Assembly (NCBI RefSeq): GCF_024622045.1 | Contig: NZ_JANKBP010000006.1 | Origin: Rodentibacter caecimuris | Lineage (GTDB): Bacteria > Pseudomonadota > Gammaproteobacteria > Enterobacterales > Pasteurellaceae | Length of the DNA: 64,000 bases | Strand: one strand, 5' to 3' | Shown: one piece after another, positions 36,500-45,686 of the stretch | How positions within the stretch are numbered: position 1 is the first letter of the stretch | Layout: the number at the start of each line of letters is the position of its first letter | Translations under genes and position numbers: made by a program | Notes under the pieces: model-generated | Database searches by the model: none | Seen by the model: only the letters and a program-made list of their open reading frames with translations | Told to the model about the DNA's origin: nothing

Positions 36500-36976
36500 T
36501 TAATCATCATTTTGTTCTAGAGAGTAGCCTTTATCCTCAAAAGTAGGATTTTCCGCCCCTTTTTTTGCCAAAACATCACAAATTTCATTTTCACGGTGTC
36601 CTACATGGCCTTTTACCCATTGCCATTCAATTTTGTGAGGTTGAATAGCATCATCAAGTGCCAACCATAAATCTTGGTTTTTTACCGGCTTACCGTTGCT
36701 GGTTTTCCAATTATTTTTCTTCCAATTTGTTATCCACTTAGTGATACCGTTTTTCATATATTGGCTATCACTGTAAAGAGTAACTTGGCAAGGTTCTTTT
36801 AATGTATTGAGCGCTTCGATTACTGCACGTAATTCCATGCGATTGTTTGTGGTGTTGAAATAACCTTTGGAAAGTTGTTTTTCATGCTCTTTATAGCGTA
36901 ATAGAATACCAATTCCCCCTGTACCGGGATTGCCGAGGCACGAACCGTCAGTAAAAATTTCAATCTGTTTTTGCAT
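36500..36976 (-). CDS. rnhA: Ribonuclease HI
   Basis: Cuts the RNA strand of RNA-DNA hybrids. The chosen start MQKQIEIFTDGSC gives 158 residues, close to E. coli RNase HI; the frame runs upstream to 37057 without family similarity and would overlap dnaQ. Catalytic residues are in FTDGSCLGNPG, NRMELRAVIEAL, LYSDSQYMKNGI and the final Asp in RHENEICD-like text (here HRENEICDVLA). No strong ribosome site is seen. Divergent from dnaQ, the widely conserved rnhA-dnaQ arrangement. Confidence 0.93.
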   Translation of the reverse strand: MQKQIEIFTDGSCLGNPGTGGIGILLRYKEHEKQLSKGYFNTTNNRMELRAVIEALNTLKEPCQVTLYSDSQYMKNGITKWITNWKKNNWKTSNGKPVKNQDLWLALDDAIQPHKIEWQWVKGHVGHRENEICDVLAKKGAENPTFEDKGYSLEQNDD

Positions 36977-37036
36977 AACAAAATCGTTGTTGTGTAAAAT
37001 ACCGGTCATTCTAAAGGAAAGAAATAGGTTGAACAA

Positions 37037-37804
37037 ATGATTAATCCAAATCGCCAAATTGTACTGGATACGGAAACAACGGGGATGAACCAGCTAGGTG
37101 CACATTATGAAGGACACGGTATTATTGAAATTGGTGCGGTTGAATTGGTGAATCGCCGTTATACGGGAAATAATTTCCATATTTATATTAATCCGAACCG
37201 ACCGGTCGATCCAGAGGCAATTAAAGTTCACGGTATTACCGATGCGATGCTTGCCGATAAACCGGAATTTAAGGCGGTCGCCCAAGAATTTTTAGATTAT
37301 ATTAAGGGGGCGGAACTTTTAATTCACAATGCGCCCTTTGATGTGGGATTTATGGATTATGAATTTCGTAAATTAGGATTGGATGTCAAAACAACGGATA
37401 TTTGCGTGGTAACGGATACCTTGCAAATGGCACGTCAGATGTATCCGGGGAAGCGTAATAGTTTGGATGCGTTGTGTGATCGATTAGGTATTGACAATAG
37501 TAAGCGAACGTTGCACGGGGCATTACTGGATGCGGAAATTTTAGCAGACGTTTATCTTTCCATGACAGGCGGACAAACCAGCTTGTTTGAGGAGGGGGAA
37601 GAGGAAACCCCTATGGTAGCCACGATGGAAAGAAGTGCTGTGGAATCAATGGAAAGTGCGGTTACTTTTTCTAATAATTTAAAACGCTTACAACCGAATG
37701 AAGAAGAATTACAAGCCCATTTGGAGTTATTGAAAATGATCAATAAAAAGAGTAATGGAAAATGCCTGTGGGATTTACGTGCAAATGATGAATCCGTGCA
37801 TTAA
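37037..37804 (+). CDS. dnaQ: DNA polymerase III epsilon subunit (proofreading exonuclease)
   Basis: 3'-5' exonuclease of the replicative polymerase. The 255-residue protein has the DEDDh motifs: QIVLDTETTGMN (ExoI), LIHNAPFDVGFMD (ExoII) and HGALLDAEILADVY (ExoIII). The C-terminal tail that tethers to the alpha subunit follows from about 185. Divergent from rnhA with a 60-base gap. Confidence 0.96.
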   Translation: MINPNRQIVLDTETTGMNQLGAHYEGHGIIEIGAVELVNRRYTGNNFHIYINPNRPVDPEAIKVHGITDAMLADKPEFKAVAQEFLDYIKGAELLIHNAPFDVGFMDYEFRKLGLDVKTTDICVVTDTLQMARQMYPGKRNSLDALCDRLGIDNSKRTLHGALLDAEILADVYLSMTGGQTSLFEEGEEETPMVATMERSAVESMESAVTFSNNLKRLQPNEEELQAHLELLKMINKKSNGKCLWDLRANDESVH

Positions 37805-37838
37805 ATGAACGAATAGGTGTGAAATTAGAAAAAAAAGA

Positions 37839-37867
37839 TTGACGAGACAAAGGCGGATCATTATTAT
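37839..37867 (+). promoter_or_regulatory. Promoter of the tRNA-Asp pair
   Basis: TTGACG (37839-37844) and TATTAT (37862-37867) are 17 bases apart and end 14 bases before the first tRNA. Confidence 0.75.
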
Positions 37868-37881
37868 ACGCTCCACTTAGC

Positions 37882-37958
37882 GGAGTGGTAGTTCAGCTGG
37901 TTAGAATACCTGCCTGTCACGCAGGGGGTCGCGGGTTCGAGTCCCGTCCATTCCGCCA
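37882..37958 (+). tRNA. tRNA-Asp (GTC), first copy
   Basis: A 77-base tRNA including an encoded CCA end. The anticodon arm CCTGCCTGTCACGCAGG has the GTC anticodon for aspartate, and GGTTCGAGTCC is the T arm. The acceptor stem GGAGTGG pairs with CCATTCC. It follows dnaQ, as also seen in relatives. Confidence 0.97.
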
Positions 37959-38018
37959 ATTTTCGTTTACTCCTTATTGATGTGTTTACAAAAGTGAACA
38001 ATAACGATATTTAGTTGC

Positions 38019-38095
38019 GGAGTGGTAGTTCAGCTGGTTAGAATACCTGCCTGTCACGCAGGGGGTCGCGGGTTCGAGTCCCGTCCATTCCGCCA
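38019..38095 (+). tRNA. tRNA-Asp (GTC), second identical copy
   Basis: All 77 bases are the same as in the first copy at 37882. The two genes are 60 bases apart and probably share one transcript, since only the first has a clear promoter and a terminator follows the second. Confidence 0.97.
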
Positions 38096-38112
38096 ATTTT
38101 TTAACAATAAAT

Positions 38113-38133
38113 AGCACCTATAGGTGCTTTTTT
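38113..38133 (+). terminator. Terminator after the tRNA-Asp pair
   Basis: The perfect palindrome AGCACCTATAGGTGCT is followed by T residues. Confidence 0.85.
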
Positions 38134-38213
38134 ATTTGTTTTCAAATGATTTTTTACCAACACCCTAACTTCCGCTATAATGCCCCCATTTTTGACAAGA
38201 TAAGAGATTTTTT

Positions 38214-39728
38214 ATGGCAACTCCTGTTGTAGCCCTTGTTGGGCGTCCAAATGTAGGGAAATCAACGCTGTTTAACCGCCTAACACGCACCCGTGATGCC
38301 TTGGTAGCAGATTTTCCCGGTTTAACCCGTGATCGTAAATACGGTCATGCACATATTGCCGGACATGAATTTATTGTGATTGATACCGGTGGTATTGATG
38401 GTACGGAAGAAGGCGTAGAAGAAAAAATGGCAGAGCAATCGTTGCTTGCTATTGAAGAAGCGGATATTGTGCTTTTTCTCGTTGATGCTCGTGCGGGGCT
38501 GACCGCCGCAGATATCGGCATTGCAAATTATTTGCGCCAACGGGAGAATAAAATCACGGTTGTGGTTGCAAATAAAACCGATGGCATTGATGCTGATTCT
38601 CACTGTGCGGAATTTTATCAATTAGGCTTGGGCAATATCGAACAAATTGCCGCATCGCAAGGTCGTGGCGTTACCCAGTTAATGGAACAAGTGCTTGCTC
38701 CTTTTGCCGAACAAATAGAAAACGTAGAAGAAACCGACCGCACTTCCGATGAAGAGCAGGATGAATGGGCGCAAGGGTTTGATTTTGATTCGGAAGAAGA
38801 TACCGCATTACTTGATGAAAGTCTGGAAGAAGAAATTGATAGCGAACAAGATAAACATATCAAAATTGCGATAGTCGGTCGTCCTAATGTCGGTAAATCC
38901 ACGTTAACCAACCGTATTTTAGGTGAAGATCGGGTGGTGGTTTACGATATGCCGGGAACCACACGTGATAGCGTTTATATTCCAATGGAACGTGACGGCC
39001 AGCATTATACGTTGATTGATACGGCAGGGGTGCGTAAGCGGGGGAAAGTACATCTTGCGGTCGAGAAATTCTCCGTGATAAAAACCCTGCAAGCTATTCA
39101 AGATGCGAATGTGGTGTTGCTTACCATTGATGCACGTGAAAATATTTCAGACCAAGATTTGTCTTTGCTTGGTTTCATTTTGAATGCAGGTCGTTCTCTT
39201 GTCATTGTGGTGAATAAATGGGACGGTTTGGATCAAGAAATCAAAGATCGTGTGAAATCGGAACTTGACCGCCGTTTAGATTTTATTGATTTTGCCCGTG
39301 TGCATTTTATTTCTGCGTTACACGGCAGTGGTGTGGGTAATTTGTTTGATTCCATTAAAGAAGCTTATGCTTGCGCCACACAAAAAATGACGACCTCAAT
39401 GCTTACCCGCATTTTGCAAATGGCGACAGATGAACATCAACCGCCAATGATCGGGGGGCGTCGTATTAAATTAAAATATGCCCATCCGGGTGGTTATAAC
39501 CCGCCGATTATCGTAGTACATGGTAATCAAATGGAAAAATTGCCGGATTCCTACAAACGTTATTTATCAAACTATTATCGTAAAAGCTTGAAAATTATCG
39601 GTTCGCCGATTCGTTTGATCTTCCAAGAAGGCGATAATCCGTTTGCCGGACGTAAAAATAAGCTCACGCCGAATCAGTTACGCAAACGTAAACGTTTGAT
39701 GAAATTTATTAAGAAATCGAAAAAATGA
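38214..39728 (+). CDS. der: Ribosome biogenesis GTPase Der (EngA)
   Basis: Essential double GTPase that helps large-subunit assembly. The 504-residue protein has two G domains, each with GRPNVGKSTL (near 10 and 222), DTGG/DTAG G3 motifs and NKTDG/NKWDG G4 motifs, then a KH-like C-terminal domain from about 390 with GGYNPPIIVVHGN. The acidic linker between G domains (about 165-212) is rich in Glu and Asp. A bidirectional uptake-signal terminator follows. Confidence 0.98.
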   Translation: MATPVVALVGRPNVGKSTLFNRLTRTRDALVADFPGLTRDRKYGHAHIAGHEFIVIDTGGIDGTEEGVEEKMAEQSLLAIEEADIVLFLVDARAGLTAADIGIANYLRQRENKITVVVANKTDGIDADSHCAEFYQLGLGNIEQIAASQGRGVTQLMEQVLAPFAEQIENVEETDRTSDEEQDEWAQGFDFDSEEDTALLDESLEEEIDSEQDKHIKIAIVGRPNVGKSTLTNRILGEDRVVVYDMPGTTRDSVYIPMERDGQHYTLIDTAGVRKRGKVHLAVEKFSVIKTLQAIQDANVVLLTIDARENISDQDLSLLGFILNAGRSLVIVVNKWDGLDQEIKDRVKSELDRRLDFIDFARVHFISALHGSGVGNLFDSIKEAYACATQKMTTSMLTRILQMATDEHQPPMIGGRRIKLKYAHPGGYNPPIIVVHGNQMEKLPDSYKRYLSNYYRKSLKIIGSPIRLIFQEGDNPFAGRKNKLTPNQLRKRKRLMKFIKKSKK

Positions 39729-39733
39729 TAGGG

Positions 39734-39763
39734 AAAAGTGCGGTTAAATTGACCGCACTTTTT
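39734..39763. terminator. Bidirectional terminator between der and hda
   Basis: Two uptake signals (AAAAGTGCGGT and ACCGCACTTTT) pair around a short AT loop, with A and T runs outside, between two convergent genes. Confidence 0.85.
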
Positions 39764-39767
39764 GTCT

Positions 39768-40463
39768 TTATAGTCCCAACGTTTCCTTCACAAAGGGAAT
39801 AGTAAGGTTACGTTGAGCCTGTAATGAGGCTTTATCGAGCCTTTCTAAGGCTTGTAATAAGGTGTGTGTGTCGCGATTTAGGCGTTTAAGTAAAAACTGT
39901 GCCGTTTCAGCAGGTAAGTCAATACCGCGTTGACGGGCGTTTTTTTGTAACACCTCAAGTTTTTGTTCATCCGTTAGCGCTGAAAGATGATAAATTTCAC
40001 CCCATTTTAAACGTGACGCTAAATCGGGTAATTGTACGTTTAATGCGGAAGGAGAGAGTGTGGCACTCACGAGCAAAAGCGTTTGACCGCTTGCTTTGAT
40101 TCGATTAAATAAATCGAAAATTGCGATTTCCCACTCCGGATCGCCCATAACGGAATCAAGATCATCCAAACAGACTAATTCCTGTTGTTCTAAATTTTCC
40201 AGCACTGCCGGAGAGAAATAACGGGATTTGCTTAGCGGCACATAAATTGCGACACGTTGTTCATTTAAATATTGATTGTTGAGGGCGCGAAGTAAATGGC
40301 TTTTACCACAGCCTGTCGTTCCCCAAATATAGAAAAATTGTTGTTGAATCTGCTGTGAATTTTTGCGTAGAGAATCAAGCAGTAACAAATTATTGTCTGC
40401 ATAAAAATTCTCAAATGTACAATCATCAATTTGATGAATGGGCAAAGGTAATTGCTGATTCAA
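39768..40463 (-). CDS. hda: DnaA regulatory inactivator Hda
   Basis: AAA+ protein related to DnaA that works with the sliding clamp to promote ATP hydrolysis by DnaA after initiation. The 231-residue product starts MNQQLPLPIHQID, in which QLPLPI is the clamp-binding motif at the N-terminus. Walker A is GTTGCGKSHLLRAL and Walker B is LVCLDDLDS. It lies downstream of uraA on the same strand, an order also seen in E. coli. Confidence 0.95.
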   Translation of the reverse strand: MNQQLPLPIHQIDDCTFENFYADNNLLLLDSLRKNSQQIQQQFFYIWGTTGCGKSHLLRALNNQYLNEQRVAIYVPLSKSRYFSPAVLENLEQQELVCLDDLDSVMGDPEWEIAIFDLFNRIKASGQTLLLVSATLSPSALNVQLPDLASRLKWGEIYHLSALTDEQKLEVLQKNARQRGIDLPAETAQFLLKRLNRDTHTLLQALERLDKASLQAQRNLTIPFVKETLGL

Positions 40464-40495
40464 AATGATATAACGCTGTTGATTTAGGGGGAAGA

Positions 40496-40517
40496 AAGGG
40501 CTATTTTTTTAGCCCTT
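40496..40517 (-). terminator. Weak hairpin between uraA and hda
   Basis: AAAGGGCTA and TAGCCCTT arms with a loop of T residues. As hda lies downstream in the same direction, it may only reduce read-through. Confidence 0.4.
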
Positions 40518-40528
40518 AATTTTAGGCT

Positions 40529-41785
40529 TTATTCTACGTTATTTTTTGCTTTTGGCAAAATCAAGTTCAACACAATTGCAACGATCGCACATAAACTAAT
40601 GCCTTTTAACGCAACGATATCGCCGACATTGACAAACATATTGCCGATACCAAAGGTCATTACTACGGAGATAATACAAAGGTTGCGAGGTTCGGTCACA
40701 TCGACTTTACCTTTGATTAAGGTACTCATCCCTACTACGGCGATAGAGCCAAAAACCAGCATCATAATGCCACCCATAACGATAGTTGGAATGGTGGAAA
40801 GGAATGCGCCCACTTTTCCGCAGAACGAGATCGCAATTGCCCACACCGCTGCCCAAGTCATGATATTAGGATTAAAGTTGCGGGTGAGCATAACCGCACC
40901 GGTGACTTCCGCATAAGTTGTATTTGGCGGGCCGCCAATCAATGAAGCGGCAGTGGTTGCTACGCCATCACCTAATAAGGTGCGATGTAATCCCGGTTTT
41001 TTTAGGAAATCTTTTCCTGTTACGGAGCTAATCGCCATAATACCGCCCACGTGTTCCACTGCAGGTGCAATAGCAATCGGCAGCATATAGAGAATGGCTT
41101 CAAGGTTGAATTCCGGTTTTGTCAATTTAGGCAGTTCAAACCAAGGGGCGTCTATTACCGGTTGAAAATTGATTAAACCGAGGAAAAGACAAAGAATATA
41201 ACCTGCCGTGATACCAAACATAATCGGGATCAACTTCATTAATCCTTTTGCAAATACCGCAACAGAAAGGGTAACGATTAAGGTGATCATAGAAACGAGC
41301 ACGGCATCATTATAAGCATAGGCACTATCTTTGCCTAATGCCATATTGACGGCAACAGGGGCAAGCCCCATCCCAATAATGATGATTACCGGTCCGACAA
41401 CAACCGGCGGGAAGATACGCTCTAAGGCTTGGCTGCCACGAATTTTAACCAGTGAAGAAAGGGCAAAATAGACCAAGCCGGCACAAGCCAAGCCTCCCAT
41501 CGTAGTTGGGATTCCCCAAGTTTGTACGCCATATTGAATAGGGGCAATAAAAGCGAAAGAGGAGGCTAGGAAAATGGGCACTTGTTTGCCGGTACAAAGC
41601 TGAAATAATAGCGTGCCTATGCCGGCGGTAAGTAAGGCGGTATTTGAATCTAAACCGGTGATGAGCGGTACAAGCACAAGGGCACCAAAGGCAACGAAGA
41701 GCATTTGTAAGCCGACAAAGGATTGCTTGGCAAGGCTTTGTACTTCTTCTGTTTGAGTAGAAGGTGTTTGATTTTGATTGGTCAT
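40529..41785 (-). CDS. uraA: Uracil permease
   Basis: NCS2-family uracil:proton symporter in the inner membrane, 418 residues with about 14 helices. The family motifs are LASSFAFIAPIQYG in the first half, AIAPAVEHVGGIMAIS with the uracil-binding Glu, and LIGGPPNTTYAEVTGAV. Partner of upp for uracil salvage, lying after it on the same strand. Confidence 0.95.
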   Translation of the reverse strand: MTNQNQTPSTQTEEVQSLAKQSFVGLQMLFVAFGALVLVPLITGLDSNTALLTAGIGTLLFQLCTGKQVPIFLASSFAFIAPIQYGVQTWGIPTTMGGLACAGLVYFALSSLVKIRGSQALERIFPPVVVGPVIIIIGMGLAPVAVNMALGKDSAYAYNDAVLVSMITLIVTLSVAVFAKGLMKLIPIMFGITAGYILCLFLGLINFQPVIDAPWFELPKLTKPEFNLEAILYMLPIAIAPAVEHVGGIMAISSVTGKDFLKKPGLHRTLLGDGVATTAASLIGGPPNTTYAEVTGAVMLTRNFNPNIMTWAAVWAIAISFCGKVGAFLSTIPTIVMGGIMMLVFGSIAVVGMSTLIKGKVDVTEPRNLCIISVVMTFGIGNMFVNVGDIVALKGISLCAIVAIVLNLILPKAKNNVE

Positions 41786-41852
41786 TTTAGTTTCAACTCT
41801 CTGTTTGAATTAACTTGAAAGTGCGGTCAGTTTGATATCTGTTTTCCGCCCG

Positions 41853-41879
41853 AAAAAAGACGGCTTGAAAGCCGCCTTG
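41853..41879 (-). terminator. Terminator or attenuator between upp and uraA
   Basis: On the minus strand, GGCGGCTTTCAAGCCGTC is a hairpin followed by TTTTTT. It lies between two co-directional genes with related function, so partial termination is likely. Confidence 0.7.
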
Positions 41880-41897
41880 ATGTTTTAGAACCTTGTC

Positions 41898-42524
41898 TTA
41901 TTTTGTTCCAAAAATTTTATCACCCGCATCACCCAATCCCGGGATAATGTAGCCGTGTTCATTTAAGTGATCATCGACAGAAGCGCAATAGAGCTCAATA
42001 TCGGGATGTGCCGCTTCTAATGCTTTAATTCCTTCAGGGGCTGCCACAAGCACTAATACTTTAATGTGTTTACAACCTTTCGCTTTTAATAAATCAAGGG
42101 TTGCAATCATTGAACCGCCGGTCGCCAACATCGGGTCGACCACAATCGCAAGACGTTCTTCCAAATCGCTCGCTAATTTTTGAAAATAAGGTACGGGCTC
42201 AAGGGTTTCTTCATTACGGTAAATCCCCACAACGCTGATACGTGCGCTTGGAATATGTTTCAATACGCCGTCCATCATTCCGAGACCGGCACGCAAAATC
42301 GGTACGACGGTTACTTTTTTTCCTTTAATGCGATCAATTTCAACGGGGCCGTTCCAACCATCGATAATGACTTTTTCCGTTTCTAAATCAGCCGTAGCCT
42401 CATAGGTTAATAAACTGCCGATTTCTGTTGCAAGTTCACGGAATTTTTTCGTATCAATTTCTGCTTCGCGCATAACACCCAATTTGTGTTTTACCAGCGG
42501 ATGTTTAACTTCGACAAGTTTCAT
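41898..42524 (-). CDS. upp: Uracil phosphoribosyltransferase
   Basis: Converts uracil and PRPP to UMP. The 208-residue form from MKLVEVKHPLVKHKLG is the usual length; the frame extends to 42545. The PRPP site is IVVDPMLATGGSMIATLDLL, and uracil binding text is GYIIPGLGDAGDK near the C-terminus. AGGGGT precedes the start. Confidence 0.97.
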   Translation of the reverse strand: MKLVEVKHPLVKHKLGVMREAEIDTKKFRELATEIGSLLTYEATADLETEKVIIDGWNGPVEIDRIKGKKVTVVPILRAGLGMMDGVLKHIPSARISVVGIYRNEETLEPVPYFQKLASDLEERLAIVVDPMLATGGSMIATLDLLKAKGCKHIKVLVLVAAPEGIKALEAAHPDIELYCASVDDHLNEHGYIIPGLGDAGDKIFGTK

Positions 42525-42815
42525 GATTTTACCCCTTAGCTGCAAGTGAATGGATTAATGTGAGTGATGAAAAATTAAATCGCACGATTCTAAATCAGAA
42601 AATAGAAAAACTCTAGTAATTTATTGATAAAAAATCTTATATAGCGTTTATATTTCTGTGGTTTAAAACGTGATTTTGGAAAAAATTTTCAAGAAAAACG
42701 AGGAGATAGAAAATTAAATTTTGACAGAGATCACTAATTTAAATAAAAGTCGTTGTATTTATTTTAAGCAAGACTAGAATGAAATTAAGTTGTTATTTGT
42801 TGTGTGTTTAGTCGT

Positions 42816-43424
42816 ATGGAATGGGAACTGCTTCAACAAACCGCCCAAAAGTTGGGAATTACCCCCACAAATGATAATCTTGATGGGAGGCTCATTTATG
42901 CAGAAACGGAAAGGTTATCACGTTTTATTGAGTTGCTGAAGCCGATTGAAAGTAAATGCCGAATAGCTGAATTTGATGATGTTTTGGCTTGCTTTGAAAA
43001 TGAGCCCATCCATTATAATGTTGAACGGATTGCTCTTACCGAACCGATAATATGCCTTGAATTGCTTGATGAAAATAGCGTTTCAATCGCACAAAAAATT
43101 ACTCAAAATTCTACCGCACTTTCTTTGCTCCCACTTTCTTTTGGTTATTATCAATTACTCGTTTCAACAAAATCCCAATACGATTCAATTCGGCTACCGG
43201 TTTTACTAAAGAATGTTTCTACCGTACTGAAAAAGATAAATCTTTGTAGTGCTTTTTCTCTTTGCTGGTTGAAGTTCCTCTATTTAAATATTCCAAGTTT
43301 ATCCGGCATTTTGTATGAATATCCGAATTGGCGTAAAAAACTCACCCAATTCTTGGAATTGATGTTTAACAATGAATCATTAAAAACTTGCTTTGCGATG
43401 CTTAAGACAGGGCGAAAAGTGTAA
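42816..43424 (+). pseudogene. malQ: malQ remnant (4-alpha-glucanotransferase), frameshifted and internally deleted
   Basis: The open frame encodes only about 203 residues, while MalQ has about 690. The N-terminal part (MEWELLQQTAQKLGITPT, AETERLSRFIELL) looks like the MalQ N-terminal domain, and the end (YEYPNWRKKLTQFLELMFNNES) looks like the MalQ C-terminus. Between them the whole GH77 catalytic barrel is missing. Near 43185-43210 the MalQ-like text shifts to the +1 frame, where TKECFYRTEKDKSL is read, then stops at 43247; after this point C-terminal text resumes in the first frame. Amylomaltase activity is therefore excluded. It lies 10 bases before glgB, the place of malQ in Pasteurellaceae. 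Confidence 0.8.
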
Positions 43425-43434
43425 GGAGTCTGCT

Positions 43435-45624
43435 ATGACAACAGCGATTACCCATTCCATAATTGATAGTTTCTTTGAAGCAACCAATGGTGATCCTTTT
43501 ACCACATTGGGAATGCATAAAACGGAAAACGGCATTGAAGTTCGAGCCCTATTACCCGATGCAAATCGTGTGCTAGTGATAGATCGTGAGTCCGGTGAAT
43601 CGGTTGCTGAACTAGCACGATTAGACGAACGTGGTTTTTTTGCTGCGGTGATGTTGAATCGTCAGCAATTTTTTGCCTATCAATTACAGGTTTTTTGGGG
43701 AAATGAAGCTCAAATTATTGAAGATCCATATCGATTCCCTTCCATAACGGACGACTTAGCGCAATGGTTACTTTCGGAAGGTTCGATGTTACGGCCTTAT
43801 GAAGTTTTAGGCGCGCATTTTATTGAGTGCGATGGGGTGAGCGGGGTGAATTTCCGATTATGGGCGCCGAATGCAAAACGGGTTTCCTTGGTTGGAGATT
43901 TCAACTACTGGGACGGTCGCCGTCACCCGATGCGGTTTCATTGCAATAGTGGTATATGGGAACTGTTTTTGCCAAAAGCCAGCCTTGGGCAGCTCTATAA
44001 ATTTGAATTAATTGATTGTTACGGCAACCTTCGCTTGAAAGCCGATCCTTATGCTTTTAGTTCACAGCTCCGCCCTGATACGGCTTCTCAAATCGGTGTT
44101 TTACCGAATGTGGTCGAAATGACGGATAGCCGTGCTAAGGCAAATCAAGCAAATCAACCGATTTCTATTTATGAAGTACATTTAGGATCATGGCGGCGTA
44201 ATATTAAAAATAATTTCTGGTTGGATTATGACCAAATTGCGGCTGAACTGATTCCTTATGTGAAAGATATGGGCTTTACCCATATTGAATTTTTACCGCT
44301 TTCTGAATTCCCCTATGACGGTTCTTGGGGCTATCAACCGCTCGGACTTTATTCGCCAACCAGCCGTTTTGGCACGGCGGAAGGTTTTCGCCGCTTGGTG
44401 AAACAGGCGCATGACGCCGGTATTAATGTGATTTTAGATTGGGTGCCGGGGCATTTCCCAAGTGATACCCATGGACTGGTGGCTTTTGACGGCACGGCGT
44501 TGTATGAATACGCAGATCCGCGTGAAGGTTATCATCAAGATTGGAATACGCTGATTTATAACTACGGTCGCAATGAAGTTCGTAATTTCCTTTCAAGTAA
44601 TGCACTTTATTGGCTGGAGCGTTTTGGCTTGGATGGTATTCGCGTTGATGCGGTTGCTTCAATGATTTACCGAGATTATAGCCGTACTGAGGGAGAATGG
44701 ATTCCCAACCAATATGGCGGACGTGAAAACCTCGAAGCGATTGAATTTTTAAAACATACCAACTGGAAAATTCACCATGAAATGAAAGGCGCTATTTCTA
44801 TTGCGGAAGAATCCACGTCATTTACAGGGGTAACCCATCCTAGTGAAAATGGCGGTTTAGGCTTTAATTTCAAATGGAATATGGGTTGGATGAATGACAC
44901 GCTTTCTTATATGAAGCTTGATCCGATTTATCGCCGATATCATCACGATAAAATGACTTTTGGTATGGTGTATCAATACAGTGAAAATTTTGTGTTACCG
45001 CTTTCGCATGATGAAGTGGTGCATGGAAAATGCTCTTTACTTGACAAAATGCCGGGCGATACATGGCAAAAATTTGCCAACTTACGTGCTTACTATGGCT
45101 ATATGTGGGGATATCCGGGTAAAAAATTGCTCTTCATGGGAAATGAATTTGCTCAGGGGAGAGAATGGAATTACCAAGAAAGTCTAGATTGGTTCCTACT
45201 TGATGAAAATATTGGCGGTGGTTGGCATAAAGGTGTGTTGAAACTGGTTAAAGATCTGAATCATATTTACCGAAAAAACTCACCGCTCTTTGAACTTGAT
45301 CATTCCCCGGAAGGATTTGATTGGTTAGTGGTGAACGATGCGGAACATTCCGTTTTCGCCTTTGAACGTCGAAACAGTAACGGCGAACGAATTATAGTCA
45401 TCAGTAATTTTACCCCAGTTCCCCGTCATCATTACCGTATGGGCGTGAATATGGCAGGTAAATATGAAGAAATTTTGAATACCGACTCCATGTATTATCA
45501 GGGTTCTAATTTGGGTAATTTTGGCTGTGTTCAAAGTGAACCGATCGAAAGCCACGGAAGGGAAAATTCATTCTCTGTTTCCATTCCTCCGTTAGCAACG
45601 ATTTATTTGAAATATTTGGGATAG
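43435..45624 (+). CDS. glgB: Glycogen branching enzyme
   Basis: Transfers short alpha-1,4 chains to make alpha-1,6 branches. The 729-residue protein from MTTAITHS has AAGGAG before it. It has an N-terminal carbohydrate-binding region (GVNFRLWAPNAKRVSLVGDFN) and a GH13 barrel with VILDWVPGHF, GIRVDAVASMIYRDYSR (nucleophile Asp), SIAEESTSF (acid/base Glu) and PLSHDEVVHGK. First intact gene of glgB-glgX-glgC-glgA-glgP, which runs in one direction. Confidence 0.97.
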   Translation: MTTAITHSIIDSFFEATNGDPFTTLGMHKTENGIEVRALLPDANRVLVIDRESGESVAELARLDERGFFAAVMLNRQQFFAYQLQVFWGNEAQIIEDPYRFPSITDDLAQWLLSEGSMLRPYEVLGAHFIECDGVSGVNFRLWAPNAKRVSLVGDFNYWDGRRHPMRFHCNSGIWELFLPKASLGQLYKFELIDCYGNLRLKADPYAFSSQLRPDTASQIGVLPNVVEMTDSRAKANQANQPISIYEVHLGSWRRNIKNNFWLDYDQIAAELIPYVKDMGFTHIEFLPLSEFPYDGSWGYQPLGLYSPTSRFGTAEGFRRLVKQAHDAGINVILDWVPGHFPSDTHGLVAFDGTALYEYADPREGYHQDWNTLIYNYGRNEVRNFLSSNALYWLERFGLDGIRVDAVASMIYRDYSRTEGEWIPNQYGGRENLEAIEFLKHTNWKIHHEMKGAISIAEESTSFTGVTHPSENGGLGFNFKWNMGWMNDTLSYMKLDPIYRRYHHDKMTFGMVYQYSENFVLPLSHDEVVHGKCSLLDKMPGDTWQKFANLRAYYGYMWGYPGKKLLFMGNEFAQGREWNYQESLDWFLLDENIGGGWHKGVLKLVKDLNHIYRKNSPLFELDHSPEGFDWLVVNDAEHSVFAFERRNSNGERIIVISNFTPVPRHHYRMGVNMAGKYEEILNTDSMYYQGSNLGNFGCVQSEPIESHGRENSFSVSIPPLATIYLKYLG

Positions 45625-45686
45625 TTTATTTTTTATCTTCGCCGATTAGCTGGGCGAAAACGTATTTAGGAATGGATGGTAAGGCG

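Noticed and set aside
36977..37057. N-terminal extension of rnhA
   Set aside because: It has no RNase HI similarity, would overlap the divergent dnaQ start and lacks a ribosome site.
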